Shown here: one piece after another, positions 20,820 to 32,920 of the stretch
Position numbering within the stretch: the stretch's first letter is position 1
Layout: each line of letters begins with the position of its first letter
From: Macrocybe gigantea
Taxonomy: Eukaryota; Basidiomycota; Agaricomycetes; Agaricales; Callistosporiaceae
Reading direction: 5' to 3'
DNA: 64,000 bases
NCBI GenBank assembly: GCA_011319805.1
Contig: SJRY01000120.1
Coordinates: 62,001 to 126,000 of the forward strand
The notes under the pieces: generated by a model
The model's input: only the letters and a program-made list of their open reading frames with translations
Databases searched by the model: none
What the model was told of the DNA's origin: nothing
Position numbers and translations under genes: made by a program

Positions 20820-22069
20820 TCATTTTCCACTTTGCAAACCCTGCATCAGATTAGCGAACTCCTGACCATGTGATTTATTCGCGTAAGGGCGGAACATGAG
20901 AGTCGGAAGCAAGCGAGAGACGTCTAGGGCAATTCCGGTCTCTTCTGGACTCAGCGCCATCGCATGCACTGAAGACTCTTCGAAATCAGTTCGGAAACTT
21001 CCAAGAAGGTCCCTCGACGCCACCTTGCTCGATTTTCCGTCCAAATTAACGTATATTAATTCTGCGCCACAGACGCCATCCAGAAACAAGGAGGATGACC
21101 ATACTATAAGAGATGTGAAGGCCTGAGCCAAGGCGTGAAATACTCACTGATTCCCACAAGCGCGGTTACGCGCTGTCAAGAGAAACATGCTTATCGGTTT
21201 CTCGATGATATATGCGGCTCGCTAACGTTGCTACTCGACAGCTCATCAGAACCGTTTGCGTGTGTCACATCATCCAGTAGATGACGAGTCTTGCCTCTTC
21301 GGAGCACGAAGCGCCAGCCCAGGCATCTTCGCGTCCGCCACGAAAGTTCAGCCCAGCGTTGGACGAAGTCTGGCCCGGGGATATCGACATGATGATCACA
21401 CGCACAACAGGAAACGACGGACATTAGCTCCGATATCAACCTGTCGATCGTCTTCGCAGAGCGAAAGCACACGGTCGCATCACATACAATCCGTTGTGGC
21501 AAAGAGTTCGCGCGAACCGATCCGGAAAAGCCCAAGTTCCTGAGAATTTGGACATGCGAAAACACCAGCGCGAAAAAAAGCAACATTCCGACATGAAGAA
21601 ACAAGTATGCAAGTTCAGACTACGTCTTTCAGTCAAACACACGTCCAAGCAAGGGGCATCGTCCTCATCTTTACTCTGGGTTCTACGCTCTTTTCTGATG
21701 GGTGAGATGGGCGTTCTTGAATTTGAAAACAAAGGAACATCTCACTTGACAAAGACTGATGTCACCTGAGCATTAACTGAGCGCATCATACGCCGATATG
21801 TCACCCGCTGGCCGAGCTGATGCACACTCATACATTCGAGGTACGTGCATTTTCAAATTTCTGAATGACCGAACTTTCAGGAAAACGCCAAGGCAGGAAA
21901 GTCGCTTGACGTAACAATCATCCGGGTGACCGAGGTGGTCAAACCCACCGCGCAAGCTCTGTTCTTCCACCTCCATACGCCACGAAAATGGCTGCGATAA
22001 GTAGAAAGCGGTCCTGCCAATCCTTCGATCCTGGAAATCGAGAAGATCAACCAGGATAGGCAATATCAT
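20820..22069 (-). CDS. Unresolved multi-exon hypothetical gene
   Basis: No family recognised. Three collinear minus-strand segments look coding. At 21773-22069, LPILVDLLDFQDRRIGRTAFYLSQPFSW and CYVKRLSCLGVFLK. At 21191-21604, DIPGPDFVQRWAELSWRTRR and CLGWRFVLRRGKTRHLLDD. At 20820-21131, GAELIYVNLDGKSSK and GIALDVSRLLPTLMFRPYA, with a stop at 20820. Spacing fits introns of 60-170 nt. A further upstream exon (about 22110-22200, GQELDLDDLRIFSLSQVSLL) is possible, but I could not join it without a stop. The start is therefore unknown. It converges with nothing and its 3' end faces the coatomer 5' region. Confidence 0.4.
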
Positions 22070-24298
22070 GACTGAAAGGAGGTAAGCGACAGCCGCGTCT
22101 TGAGCTCACTCCATTAGCAGTGACACTTGGCTGAGAGAAAATATGCGGAGGTCGTCCAGATCCAGCTCCTGTCCTTCGCGGGAAGAACCTCGCCGAGGTC
22201 CAGGGTGAGAAAAGATCAGCGCTCAGGTGCGAGAATATGGGACTCTGATGGACATCCTGTGATTCCAAGTCGTTTTCCGGGTGTATCAATGTCCATTCGA
22301 TCCGTTCTCTGTCACTGTCGACCTTCCCCTCGGACAACACGGTAGGGCATGCGCACACGACACACGAGGAACACGCCGACCTGGAATTCGCAAACAAAAA
22401 TTCGAATCACCAACGGCAAGCGTCCACCCGCGTCGCCCGGTTTCGCGAACTTCGAAGATAGTTCAACACCCGAAGACGCGCCTTGCTCCTGGGACACCCG
22501 TGATCAAAAGGGCAATTTCCGAAAGTCCGTACAGGCAGCAAACCAGCTATGGGAAAATGTACGCGTAAAGATAGCGAACGGCTAACCATGAAGGTCGCAG
22601 AAACAACTGGCTTCGGACTCGTCATTGGAACCCCATGGGAAAGAAAATATGCAGCGCTAGAATAATTCGCGAAGGCCGGCGAAAGAGCCCTCCAAACGCA
22701 AAGATGACAGCAAACTGTGATTGATGACGGACAGATCTAGAGAGGTCGACCGGCTGAATCATGCCTCTTTCCGCCTTTCGCTCGGCTGAGTGTTTGTGGG
22801 GATATTCCGCGTCGAGAAACATCTTCCAGTGACATGGGAGAGAGAAGAACATCGAGGCGCACGTTGGACCGCAAATATGACGTTATGGATGTCGGTGAGA
22901 AGATGGTAGAAGTGGCGTGGTGCAGTAGGAATCAGTGAAAATAGCAGGTCACCATTTGCTTGGCAAGAAGTGCCAGAGTGAAAGATAGATAGATAGAAGT
23001 CTGGGGTATGTGATACGCCATTACGTGGCGATCATGTCGACCCCTGTGAGAGCAGAACAGAGAGATTGATGAGCCGTATGTGCAAACTAAGCTATGCATC
23101 GACTTGATTCAGACGCAGTGACGACTACCTCCGACCTTGTCATCATGAGTAGCATCATGAGTAGCACTTCAGAACGTCGAGTCTCGTTTGTAAAATAAAC
23201 ATTACACGAGCGACGACGACTAATGGCACCGACTTGTCTCGCAAGAGGCGTTAATCGACCGTTACACCTCGGCTTCTCAAATCATTTTTTGCTGCTGAGA
23301 TCTCCTGTGAGGATAGGAACAGAATCTGCGTCAGGAATTGATGTAACATTTTGACAGAGAAGGGGTGTAAGCTGAACAGCGATGGGCTATGAATTTGCCA
23401 GACCCAGCCATCGGGGTGGTTTGGATGACGCCCCCAAACTGGTTCGTAGATGGGTGATTGATGGACAGTCGCTGGAGAAGAAGGCGTGGAGGGTGTAATA
23501 GAAACGAAAATAGATGGACCATCAACAGAAAGGTGTGATCACGGCAAGGATACCAGAAATTTTTCGGCAAGGGCTTTATGGATCCCCGTTCGGGTGTAGG
23601 AGGGGATCAAGATGTCGCGGTTTCAAAAGAGAAGACGACCGCGCAAACGAAGAGCCATAAAGCATGAATAGAACGAAGCCGAAGGCCAAAGAACTCACAC
23701 TCAGCAACTCGGTGTATGCTTCTGGGCAATCTCTAAAGGTGAAGATCCCCCATCCGAGAGACCAAAGAGAATAAGAACCGAACGAAACGAGTAGCCACCA
23801 TGGCAGCTACGTGGACCAGCGTTGCGCCACAGGACGTAACAAGGAGATCGTTTTGAAGCGACAGGAGAATGTTGGTTGGAGAGGCGGTTACAAAAGAAGC
23901 GTCAGTCTTGAAAGAGACGTGCTAAGACGTTTGCTGCTGACCACAGGCAAAATTTGCTGCGCTATCTTGTCATCAAGCAGAGGGACAGAGATCACTTGAA
24001 AGAACGCGAGAAGATAGAGAACGACGAGAAATGAAGACGTGAATGCCACACGGGTAGCGCGAGTCATGATAGTCCGGCTGAGAGTTTTTGTCTTGCAGGA
24101 CGACGTGGCGGTGCGGTACTACCTTTATTGGGTAATCCGAGCGTCATTTCAAGTAAATCTAATCTCCCGAATTTCACAACGAGAAGAGATGATTGATTCC
24201 TTCATCCATTCGTTACATTTGACTACAGACGAGAGTTTCTATGATTTCCATGCAGATTGAAAATGCTGTACCACAGGTATAAGGTCGTAAAGCCAATC
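22070..24298. other. Gene-poor spacer
   Basis: Short overlapping frames exist on both strands (22281-22585 plus, 22312-22625 minus, 22622-22852 minus), possibly including the missing 5' exons of the preceding gene. A small GATA-type microsatellite lies at about 22983-22997 and a direct repeat of ATCATGAGTAGC at 23142-23165. No other gene supported. Confidence 0.4.
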
Positions 24299-24832
24299 TC
24301 ACGCTTTCACGAGCTGAGCGAGCTTTCCGGACGCAAATGCAGCCTGAGCATCGTCGCTTCCTGCATCACCGAATTCAGACATCGAAATGCGGGCACCGAT
24401 GTAACGAACTACATACCTCCGAGATGCTTCTTGTCTGTCCATTCGAAAGATGATATCTCAATTTCCCGGTAAAGTGATAGATACAACATACGCACTGATG
24501 AAAATGTTTGGAACGGTACTTTGACCAGTCTTCTCGCGCAAATATTCCTGAATTGCGTCTCCATTCTCAGTTTCATCGAGCCTTCAAATTAATGGTGTAA
24601 ATACAACAGCGGCATCAATAGCGCGACAACTTACTCGATCACCTTTGCAGGTACGTCCAGAAACTTGCCCGAAAACAAGGTTTTGGCTCTCCTAGAGTAC
24701 CCGCACCAGGATTTAGAGAAGATGACAACCTTGTTGTCGTCGATGAGTTTCTGTGGTTATGTAGGTCAACATTCGGGATTCTCGTCAGCCCGAAACCGAG
24801 GCCCGCACCTCTACAGTGTCTTTTACCGACAT
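24299..24832 (-). CDS. Glutaredoxin with CxxS active site
   Basis: Small thiol-disulfide oxidoreductase of the glutaredoxin family. The ATG at 24832 opens MSVKDTVE; after an intron follow KLIDDNKVVIFSKSWCGYSRRAK and FSGKFLDVPAKVIE. Another intron leads to LDETENGDAIQEYLREKTGQ and the cis-Pro glutathione-binding loop STVPNIFI. The short next exon gives KKHLGG, and after a final intron SDDAQAAFASGKLAQLVKA and the stop at 24299-24301. The active site is C-G-Y-S instead of the usual C-P-Y-C, so it lacks the second cysteine, as in the yeast Grx6/Grx7 type. It has no signal peptide or membrane anchor, unlike those, so a cytosolic or nuclear location is likely. Five exons, all splice sites canonical. 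It starts 28 bp from the divergent gene at 24861. Confidence 0.88.
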
Positions 24833-24860
24833 TGCTCGTTGGTGTCGATGTGCGTATAAA

Positions 24861-25338
24861 ATGGCAGATGATCCAAAGAATGCGACCGATAGAGATGCAG
24901 GTAACTTGTTAGAAAGAGCGGTAGAGAGGCGGGGCAGCATAAATATGGCGGTATGTCAGCCACCACGGTGTGGGTCACGTCGATGGATTACAGTGCACCA
25001 GACCGACGGCACGTGATGCAACCACCTCATACTCCGAACACGCGACAGCCTCGGCCTTGCAAATCCCGGGTGCATTCACGCGTCTTGATCGTTTGGCTTC
25101 AGAATGCATAGAAACCTGTCTGCGGAGGCTTGCATCCGGACTTTTGACGTTGACAGGCTCTGCTTCTATAAATGGCCTAGAAATCATCTACGTTCGGGCC
25201 GCAGCTCGAGATAGCGGCCAGGTGCTGCGTGTTACGATCAGGATAAGCGAGTTGACGCCATTTCGCATCGAATCGGTGCTATGGAAGGAACAGAGTGCAA
25301 AATCCGACCGCAGCGCTCTGGGGTCGGTGGGCTTCTGA
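24861..25338 (+). CDS. Small two-exon hypothetical protein
   Basis: No family recognised. Exon 1 (24861-24950, 90 nt) and exon 2 (24994-25338) join in phase 0 across a 43-nt intron (GTATGT...TTACAG), giving 144 residues. The N-terminus is charged (MADDPKNATDRDAGNLLERA). The middle contains LDRLASECIETCLRRLASGL and the C-terminus a beta-like stretch (GQVLRVTIRISELTPFRIES). The clean splice and preserved frame support a real gene. The ATG lies only 28 bp from the glutaredoxin ATG on the other strand, so its promoter must overlap the glutaredoxin gene. Confidence 0.55.
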
Positions 25339-27099
25339 CCCCACAGATGAAATCAGCAGAAGACCTTCGTCAATTTTCATCAGAAGCAAGATCACTACGC
25401 AACAGCACGTTCAGTTGAGGACCAAGTCTTCGTATCTCACCGCTTGGTAACACATCCGAGTCTCCGTTGTCTAGAGCAAAAAGGCCGCCGCAACCCCCAC
25501 CCCCCGACTGTCAGAGCTTATCATGCAGCGCCCTGCCGAACAACCGCATCCCCTATCGTTCGCCTGTTGCGCCCTTCAAGTTTATGCGCTATGTCCGTGA
25601 CATCGCCTGCTGCAAAATACCGGGTTAGAAGAACGCTATCCAACCTGATGCAAGGGTCGTCCGGATCTCGGGAGAGACTTGCTTTTTTTGTCGAGATGTT
25701 CACGACTTCTCGCAACGACCTCTCCCCCATCCCGTGCTCAGCTGTTAATAACGCAGGATGACAAATGCTCTGGCTTTCCAATCCGTTCCATCTGTCCGTC
25801 TGAGTCAGGCGATTTTCCTTCTGTGGGCCTTGCTCCCTCTACCGCTTCTGAACACCCACACCAAGCCGCTGCAGCCCCATCTGTGGCCCGCTTCCAAAGT
25901 CCTCACGTTCATCAACCCTCTTTTCATGATTGCAGGTCCAAAGTCACGCGTGGCAACTCGTGTCCAAGGAGAAGCCCATCACCGGACTTCCCTATGGTTC
26001 GGAAGAGGCATTCCTTTCGCTATCGCTGAGCCTACACTTTCTGCGCTGCAATCACGCACGGCATGTTGTCTTTTCCGAACAGAAAGCAAAGTGCGACGTG
26101 ATCGATCGGACGTAGCGCTCCCCAACAGACGTTTCTCGTACATCTCAACAACGTTTCAATCAGATATTGAAGACCCTGCTGGACTCACCCATTCAAACGT
26201 CACATCCGCAGACCTCATTGAATAGCCAAGGTCTATTTCAAATTGCTGGCCAGTGTCGTCAACTGATTGGCAGCACGTAACCTGTGTGTGCGAGGTGGTC
26301 TGTCCTCAAGGCAAGAACGCTCACCACGGAGAAAATAGCCACCGCCTACCGACAGGTAAACTGGACCTTTCGGTAAGACTGTTTCCTTTTGTGCCCAGTT
26401 TATGTTTATAAATAGACCAAATGGCGACGGTGCGTACAAGCATTCACAGCAAAAAGAAAAGAAATGCTGGTAGGTACAAGAAGTACTGTATCCAGCCTTC
26501 GTGGGAACGAAGACACTGACCGACAGGTGTTCCTGAGCCTTCACCTGAACCCAAAGCGACAAAAAAGGGTAAGTATGAATAACCACTAACTTGAAAGTAA
26601 ACTCAGGGACTGGTTCGTTCCCCACGTCCCCGCATCGAACAAATTCTCAGTCAGACTGTTTCTGTGACGAAGCAACGTCGATCACCGAAAGTCTGGGTTC
26701 GGAATATTATTCCACCCTTCACTCGTGGGACGTTTCTGCTTTCGCTGATCACGAGTCGAGGACCCTTTCGACCTATCTTCGCGCCTGCGCTCACCTGTGA
26801 CCTGCCGCACATCCAACGGCTCCAGGTGATGGGAGAAACGCAGAGAAAAACAAACAACAACAGCGTTTGGCAAAGGCGTTGGTGTCTTGCGGCCTTCCGC
26901 TGTTTCGTGCCCCTTCTGAGTGCGCTCCAGCTTCTCGGTGCATCACTCGCTGCCTGTAGCGGGCGACAGAGATAACGAGTCGGCCGCCCTTTGGTTGAGC
27001 GATCGGAACCGGTTCGATTGCCGCTTCCAAATGTCCAGCTGCGCGAGTCGCAACCCTGTCGGAGCATGCAGAGATCTATCCGATGCAGGCGCGAAGAGA

Positions 27100-27139
<40 letters not shown>

Positions 27140-30100
27140 AAGAGAGAGAAAAAGTACCTGTGCCGACGAATTCGCTACGCCGCTGTTCGCCCCGAATGCC
27201 TGCCTGCGCGCAGCTAAGGCGTCTGTATTTGGGGCGGGAAACACACGTGGGCATCATGTGCGACGCAACTTAGACTCTGCTTAAACATGGCCTTTTCCAT
27301 ATGCGTAATTCTCGGAGAACTAGTTTCGAGTTTAATGCTAGCAAGAGGGAAGAAGAAAAAAGGCCAGCTTCGAGGCTAAAAACTTTCTTCATGTCACCTG
27401 CTCATTCTCGACGTCATTTTATTTTCAGGCCTATACCGCCACATCTTTGAGCACGACGCCTTGAATGTGCCTCTAAAGACTGTCAGTGAGCGATGGCCAC
27501 CGCCGTTCGCGTTACTTGCCCCATCCAGCACTTATTGGAGGAGAAAAAAAAAACTGAAACAGGCATCCGACAGTGGGTGATCGATCTGGGTAATCGCGCT
27601 CTGAGGCAAGAGCGAGGAACTGCGGATCCGTTGGCTAGAGTTTCTCTACGCGCGAGCGGAAGACGAGGATGTGAAGTGGCATAGGGTAGTACAAAATGTG
27701 ACCTCGGACGATTTTCTATTCCGTCCTTGGGTCCGATCGCCAAGCGGGTGGATCGCTCGTCTTTCCTGGAACGAGTCGTCTGCGCCCACATCACTCATAT
27801 CACCAGCACACCGGAAGGAGAACGGGGCCGCCACGAGTCGCGAATGGCATCTGCTACCCAAGATCGTGATCGAATCTCCTCTCTCCGTCGACGCTCTGAA
27901 CCGCCAATGGGTTCATCTCCGATTTTCTGGCTCGTGTTATAGGTTCGTCTGCGGCGTGCCCAAGTGGCTTGCTAAGAGCCTATGATATATGGACTTATGC
28001 ATGATAACTAGCGCGTATTTAGTAGGTCACCGGAGGCTGCTTAACCCATGCGGTCCGCAGAGGGTCTCTTTTGTGGTCTTCGTCCTTTGAGGTCGGAATG
28101 AAACCGCACGTTCAAAATACGAAAGGCGAGACGCATCCTAAAGGGATAGTTTGCGTTTTGGTATGCTATGGCTCTTCTGCTTGGCAATTGACATCGCTGG
28201 ACTGATAGATATCGCTGGGCGTCTTGTTGTCGTCCAACGGCAGTGTCGAACTTTGCGAAAGAGCACGAAGTCAACGGAATTCAGGCCACTAATTGCCGAA
28301 ATTCCTACCTATTACCTCGTTGTATGGGCGCTTTCTATCTCCTGAGTAAGCACCAACTCCATCTTCGGAACCTCTCGCGAGACGAGTGGTTTGTGTGTTG
28401 GACAAGAAAGGCACAGACCGATATCAACCCAATCACGGGTGGATGTCCTAAAGAAGAGTCTTGAAGAGGTACATAATTAATAATAAAGCGGACTGAACGG
28501 AAGGATGGATCGCGGAGCACCGAAAGGATAACGAGCGTCTGTATCTTTAGATGCACATCTCAAAAACACCTGGGCACCGCAATACAGCTCCCGAACTGCC
28601 GTGATGGCCGAGACCTGATGGGCATTCAAACCACGTCCTCTCGTGGTCCCTAACATGATCTTGGTGACCCTTGTTAGTTGTTTTCATGCCTCTTGCTTCT
28701 CTATATTTGTTTCTAAAGATAGTGCAGAAGGCGAAGCAGCGCTTGCGTCTGCAGCGTTCTAGCGTTACGCGTCTCCTCGTGATGCCCGAGTGATCACCGG
28801 AACCTGTTGACGAAGCCTTGGGAGTGAGCGAGCGAGCGATTCCCCCATGGAGAGAAGAGGCGACACTCGCACTGGATAGACACAGGATCCAGGACGTCTT
28901 TGGGGAGGTACGAGGCACGAGGGCTCGACTTTGCTGACAAAAACAGATGCGTCCGTGCCATCCTGAGATTCATCACTGCGCTTGCGGATCAAGGGCGCGT
29001 CTGACCGGATGCAACGCAGCTCACGGGGCTGATGCTGATGCTGGCTGGACATTGACGCTCGTAGGGGAAAAGAAAGAAGGGAACTGCAAATCGCCAAACG
29101 GGCAACGATCAGGATCAGACTGTCAAGGACATACCCCCCCTCTGACCAGCGAACGGTAAATAGTAAATATAGCACGCTTCTTCACTTCCTTCACCCTTGG
29201 TCAGCGGTTTTCTGTTCTGCGCTTGTAAGACGGCGAAGGATCGCCGCACAGCATGAGGCTGCGCGCGAGCCTACCCCTTGGCCTATCTCGACTGTGTCCC
29301 ACTCGCTGCAGCAGCGCGCAGAATGCTGTTACATGTGGCCTGACTCGGCACATGACAAACGTCTTGCCGTCACGAGTTTGCAAGAAACTTTTTGAAAAAA
29401 GAAGTTGCGCGCATAACCATCACAACGGGAGCCCGTGACAAGAACGCCAACTTTCCTCGTTGCGCTCGTCTCTCTCAATTCCCAGAACGTCCAACACGCC
29501 AAAACCTGTGTTTCTCCGACATCACTGTTAGAGCTCATCATGATCAAGCTCCAGCACCGCGATATCGTTGAACCGGACGTAACTCTGTACGGATCTAGAA
29601 TGCACAGCAACAAGCGACTTCTGTGGACCTTAAAAAAAAAGATTCTTCAACTGGCTGCCCCGAATGACAGGGATTGCGTTTTCGTCCCGAGGTGACGTCA
29701 CATTCCCTCTTCAACGGATTGCCCCGACTTCGCGGAACGAATCGGTACTGTATACGTGCATAATTCGTGTACGTCATCGTCATCATGCGTCGTGCTTTCT
29801 TCAAACAACCGATAAACGAATGTGTGATGATAATTCATGACGAACAAGCTACCGCAGCTAAAGACGTCGACGCATGTACAGCGTACGCTATGCAGTACAA
29901 AAAGTGCACAAAAAAGAGAAAACCATCTTTTGTACGCATACAGCTGAACGCAAAGAAAAGAGATTACGATAAAACAAGCGCACCTCTTCTTCTCATGCGT
30001 CCCCGTAAAAAAAAAAAAAAAAAAAGGAAAGGAAAATAGAAAGATGGGGTATACAAACTGCCGCGACCGCTTGTTCCGCAAACGCAGGATGCAGAGGACA

Positions 30101-30506
30101 GGGGAAAAAACCGGACGGGAAAACATGGCAGGAATGAGAGAACAACCGATGAGACGTGCACGAAGGAGGCCGGAAAGCGAAAAAGAGAGGGCTCGGAAAA
30201 GGGAATGGACTGCTTGGCTAGAAAACTTCTGGAATTATCACAAGGCGAACAATGAACCGTTCCGACCAAAAGAAAAAAAATTTTTTTGAGAGGTCCATGC
30301 AAAAAAGAAGTCAAGAATAGTTCAGAAAATCAAAAAAAGGGTTCAGCCGAAAAAAGAACAAGACAAGGCTCGAACTTTCTCCGTGCAAAAAGAAAAAGAC
30401 CAGAAATCCAAGACTCATCCAGACCCGTTGCCCCCGACACGTGTTACAAAAAGGGCACCAGAAACACATCCTTTCCCAAACTTTTGCCTCTCTTTCACAC
30501 TCGGTT
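25339..30506. other. Gene-poor, homopolymer-rich spacer of 5.2 kb
   Basis: No exon chain could be supported. The longest frames (25758-26225 plus, 26651-27244 minus, 28547-28918 minus) have no recognisable motif and those near 27.1 kb owe their length to a poly(A/T) run. A(n) and T(n) tracts are frequent (35 A at 27103-27137, 19 A at 30007-30025). The sequence could be decayed mobile DNA, but I found no terminal repeats or reverse-transcriptase motif. Confidence 0.4.
27103..27137 (+). repeat. Uninterrupted poly(A) tract, 35 nt
   Basis: Thirty-five consecutive A followed by GAAAGAGAGAGAAAAAG. It could be a retroposed poly(A) tail or a simple microsatellite; no target-site duplication was evident. 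Confidence 0.95.
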
Positions 30507-31448
30507 TTAGAACACGACGATCGCCGCGCCAGCGATGGCCGAGAACACGACAGCGGCGAACGCACCGACGTTCGAGTTGATCTTGAGAGGGGCCATGGCA
30601 GCAGAGGAAGTAGAAGGCGAGTTGGCGGCTGCGGTGCCGGTTCCCGTGGATCTGGACGTAGAAGACGCGGTGTTGGAGCCCTGGACGGTGGTTCCGAAAC
30701 CGCTACTTGTCGCGGAACGGGTTCTGTTTCGGAAAAGGAGCAAGATTAGGATGGCGCAATCGGGTTAAAAAGACAAGTTGGTCTGGCACTCACGTGACGA
30801 CGGGTGTCGTTGCGGAGGTGACAGAGCCCGTACTGGTTCCAGTGACGGTACCGGAGGTGGTGGAGGACACAGAGGACACAGAGGACGCGCTGGGGTTGAG
30901 AGCGATGTTGAAGGGCGCGGTCTGCGAGTAGACGTCGTTGACGTTGCCGATGTTGAAAGCTTGCAAGACGTATCCATCCCTGAATTGATGCGGATGTCAA
31001 ACTACGCTCAAATTAAAATCGTCTTCTCACGGCGGTACTTACCGGGGGCGGGAACGACGGGGAGGGTGACGGTCAGAGAACTTTGGCCGGGTTGGACATT
31101 GTTCGCGATGGCGAATGTGTCGTGGAAGACGGTGTTCTGCAGCTGGAGAGAGAAGGGGCTGCAGGTGGTGGCGACCATTCAGCAAAAACATCGAAATGTA
31201 GCATCCATCCCGTGTAAAGGATGCGGCGGGAGGGAGGCTGACACGTACGGGTCAGTCGGCTGCCAGTCCCACTCGATTGTGATCTGTGCAGCGCTCATAA
31301 CGTTGGCGGGAGTGTGAAGCGTGAGGGCGTTGACGAAGGGAGCGACGAGAGTGAGCAAGCTGATGCAACGTTGTTTTTGTTTTCTTCCTCAGCGACTCGG
31401 CGAATACGCGCAAAGAAAGAACAAAGCTTACCTGAGGGCAGCGAACAT
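30507..31448 (-). CDS. Ser/Thr-rich GPI-anchored cell-wall protein (Kre9/Knh1-like domain)
   Basis: Predicted secreted, GPI-anchored surface protein. Exon 1 (from the ATG at 31448) and exon 2 give the signal peptide MFAALSLLTLVAPFVNA, then LTLHTPANVMSAAQITIEWDW, the start of a Kre9/Knh1-type N-terminal domain. Later exons carry LQNTVFHDTFAIANNVQPGQ, LTVTLPVVPAG and FNIGNVNDVYSQTAPF. A Ser/Thr-rich stalk follows, then a C-terminal hydrophobic tail (INSNVGAFAAVVFSAIAGAAIVVF) and the stop at 30507-30509, the classic GPI-attachment layout. Introns are short and canonical. Family members are expanded in Agaricomycetes; a role in wall assembly is inferred. Confidence 0.85.
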
Positions 31449-31779
31449 TTTTGCGATGGAGGCGAGGAGAAGATGGTGGTCTGAGGTTGGAATTAGGGGA
31501 AGGAAGGCTTAACAGAGAAAAAAAAGCGGACGACTCGAGGGAAGATATTAGAACCGGATCCAACAAACAACGCCATGCCAAATATATAGTAGGGATTATG
31601 TAACATTTAATTTGCTATAATTATCGCTCTTTTGATGGGGAATCTATGGCGAGCAGGCCAGCCAGTCGTTCTATCGTGCTATCGTGCCGTATCCTTGCAA
31701 TAAAGGCAATAAAGATAGTGAGTAGGGCGTGCGCGGCGATGAGGGGCGGTATAAAACGGGGCAAGAGTGCAGGGGACAA
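31449..31779. promoter_or_regulatory. Upstream region of the GPI-protein gene with TATA-like box
   Basis: On the minus strand CTATATATTT (31582-31591) lies about 135 bp upstream of the ATG at 31448 and fits a TATA box. The rest is the 3' flank of the protease gene, with an AT-rich part at 31600-31635. Confidence 0.45.
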
Positions 31780-32920
31780 TCAATAGATCTGTAGAGCCCC
31801 TGTGTGAGTCTACGGACGTTTGGTGGGAAACGAATTCAGCCCTCACCTCATCAAACGGACGGGTGTCGCTGAAGCAGCTGTCGAACACCTCGTTGACCAC
31901 ACGTTCCGCCGTTTCGTGGTCTGGGCACGACGGATTTGCCTCGACGGACGTAACCGCCCTGCGGCGAACGCAAGCCTGTGATATTTTGCATGTAATCAAT
32001 AACCCGTCCGCAGCAAGAACCGCGAGCACTAGCCGTGTGGCGTTTGGCGGCTCTATTCTTGGCTCACGCACCTGGTGCTGTTTGGTGAACGACATGAATC
32101 CTCGGCGGAGTTCTCGTGCGTAGCGACAATCACCGCTGAGGCTGTTCGCTCGTATCTTTCCAAAACAAATGACGGCAACAGCGACAGCAGTTAGAAACGC
32201 TTGAGGGTAACATGGGTAGAGACGCAAAACGGAAGCAGCAGCGCACCTCGCTACAGGCATGATGCCTCAAGTTGTTCCAATCGACCTTGAACCTGCAGTG
32301 ATCGTACATGTGCACCAGCTCGTGTACGAGGGTATCTTCCATGTGTTTTTGCCCGAAGAAATGCCCGCTGCATAGTATGACCGCACCTGGGTCGGGCGTG
32401 AAACCTCCCGCGCGAGTCATGTCGCAGGGCGCGCAGACAACGTTCGACGGGGGCACCTCGCATCCAGCGAGCTTCAGGTGCTTCAGCATGAACACGACAG
32501 CCGGGCCTAATTCGGGCATATATCGTTGCGACGGACACGCGCGTCAGAGTTATGAAATGCATCCAGCACAACGCAGGTGAAATTTCATTTTTTTTTAGTT
32601 TTAAAAATCAACGTTCAAAGAAGTGTGTGTGAGACGGGAGGCAATGGACGAAGAAAGGGAATGGAAAAACCGACTGAACTGTAATTCATCAAGTAATCCC
32701 TGGTCTTCTCACACTGCCGCGTATCGTACGCATCTATCCACTCCTGTCGCTCCTCCTTCGTGACGCCCATACCCGTTATGAGTGCAGCCTGCCTTCTCCA
32801 TCTCTCGAACGCGTTGGGCGCTCTCGACTCGGATGCTTTAACAGATGCAGGCTCCGAGTTCGGCCCACTTTGCGTCGAAGAAGATGCGGATGCGGAGGAT
32901 GAAGGGGAGGAGGACGACAT
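31780..32920 (-). CDS. ATP23: Mitochondrial intermembrane-space metallopeptidase Atp23 (peptidase M76)
   Basis: In yeast this protease matures Atp6 and assists F1Fo-ATP synthase assembly in the intermembrane space. The ATG at 32920 opens a Ser-rich N-terminus, then [20 protein letters not shown] and [12 protein letters not shown]. After an intron follow [19 protein letters not shown] and [20 protein letters not shown]. The catalytic zinc motif [12 protein letters not shown] (HExxH) is near 32300. Next exons give [19 protein letters not shown], then ACVRRRAV and [20 protein letters not shown]; the last intron ends in CTACAG and adds only IY before TGA (31780-31782). Cysteine pattern and length match the family. 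No defects seen. Confidence 0.93.

Noticed and set aside
26651..27284. Several long overlapping frames on both strands
   Set aside because: Their length comes from the poly(A/T)35 run, which is stop-free in all frames as Lys or Phe; there is no motif outside it.
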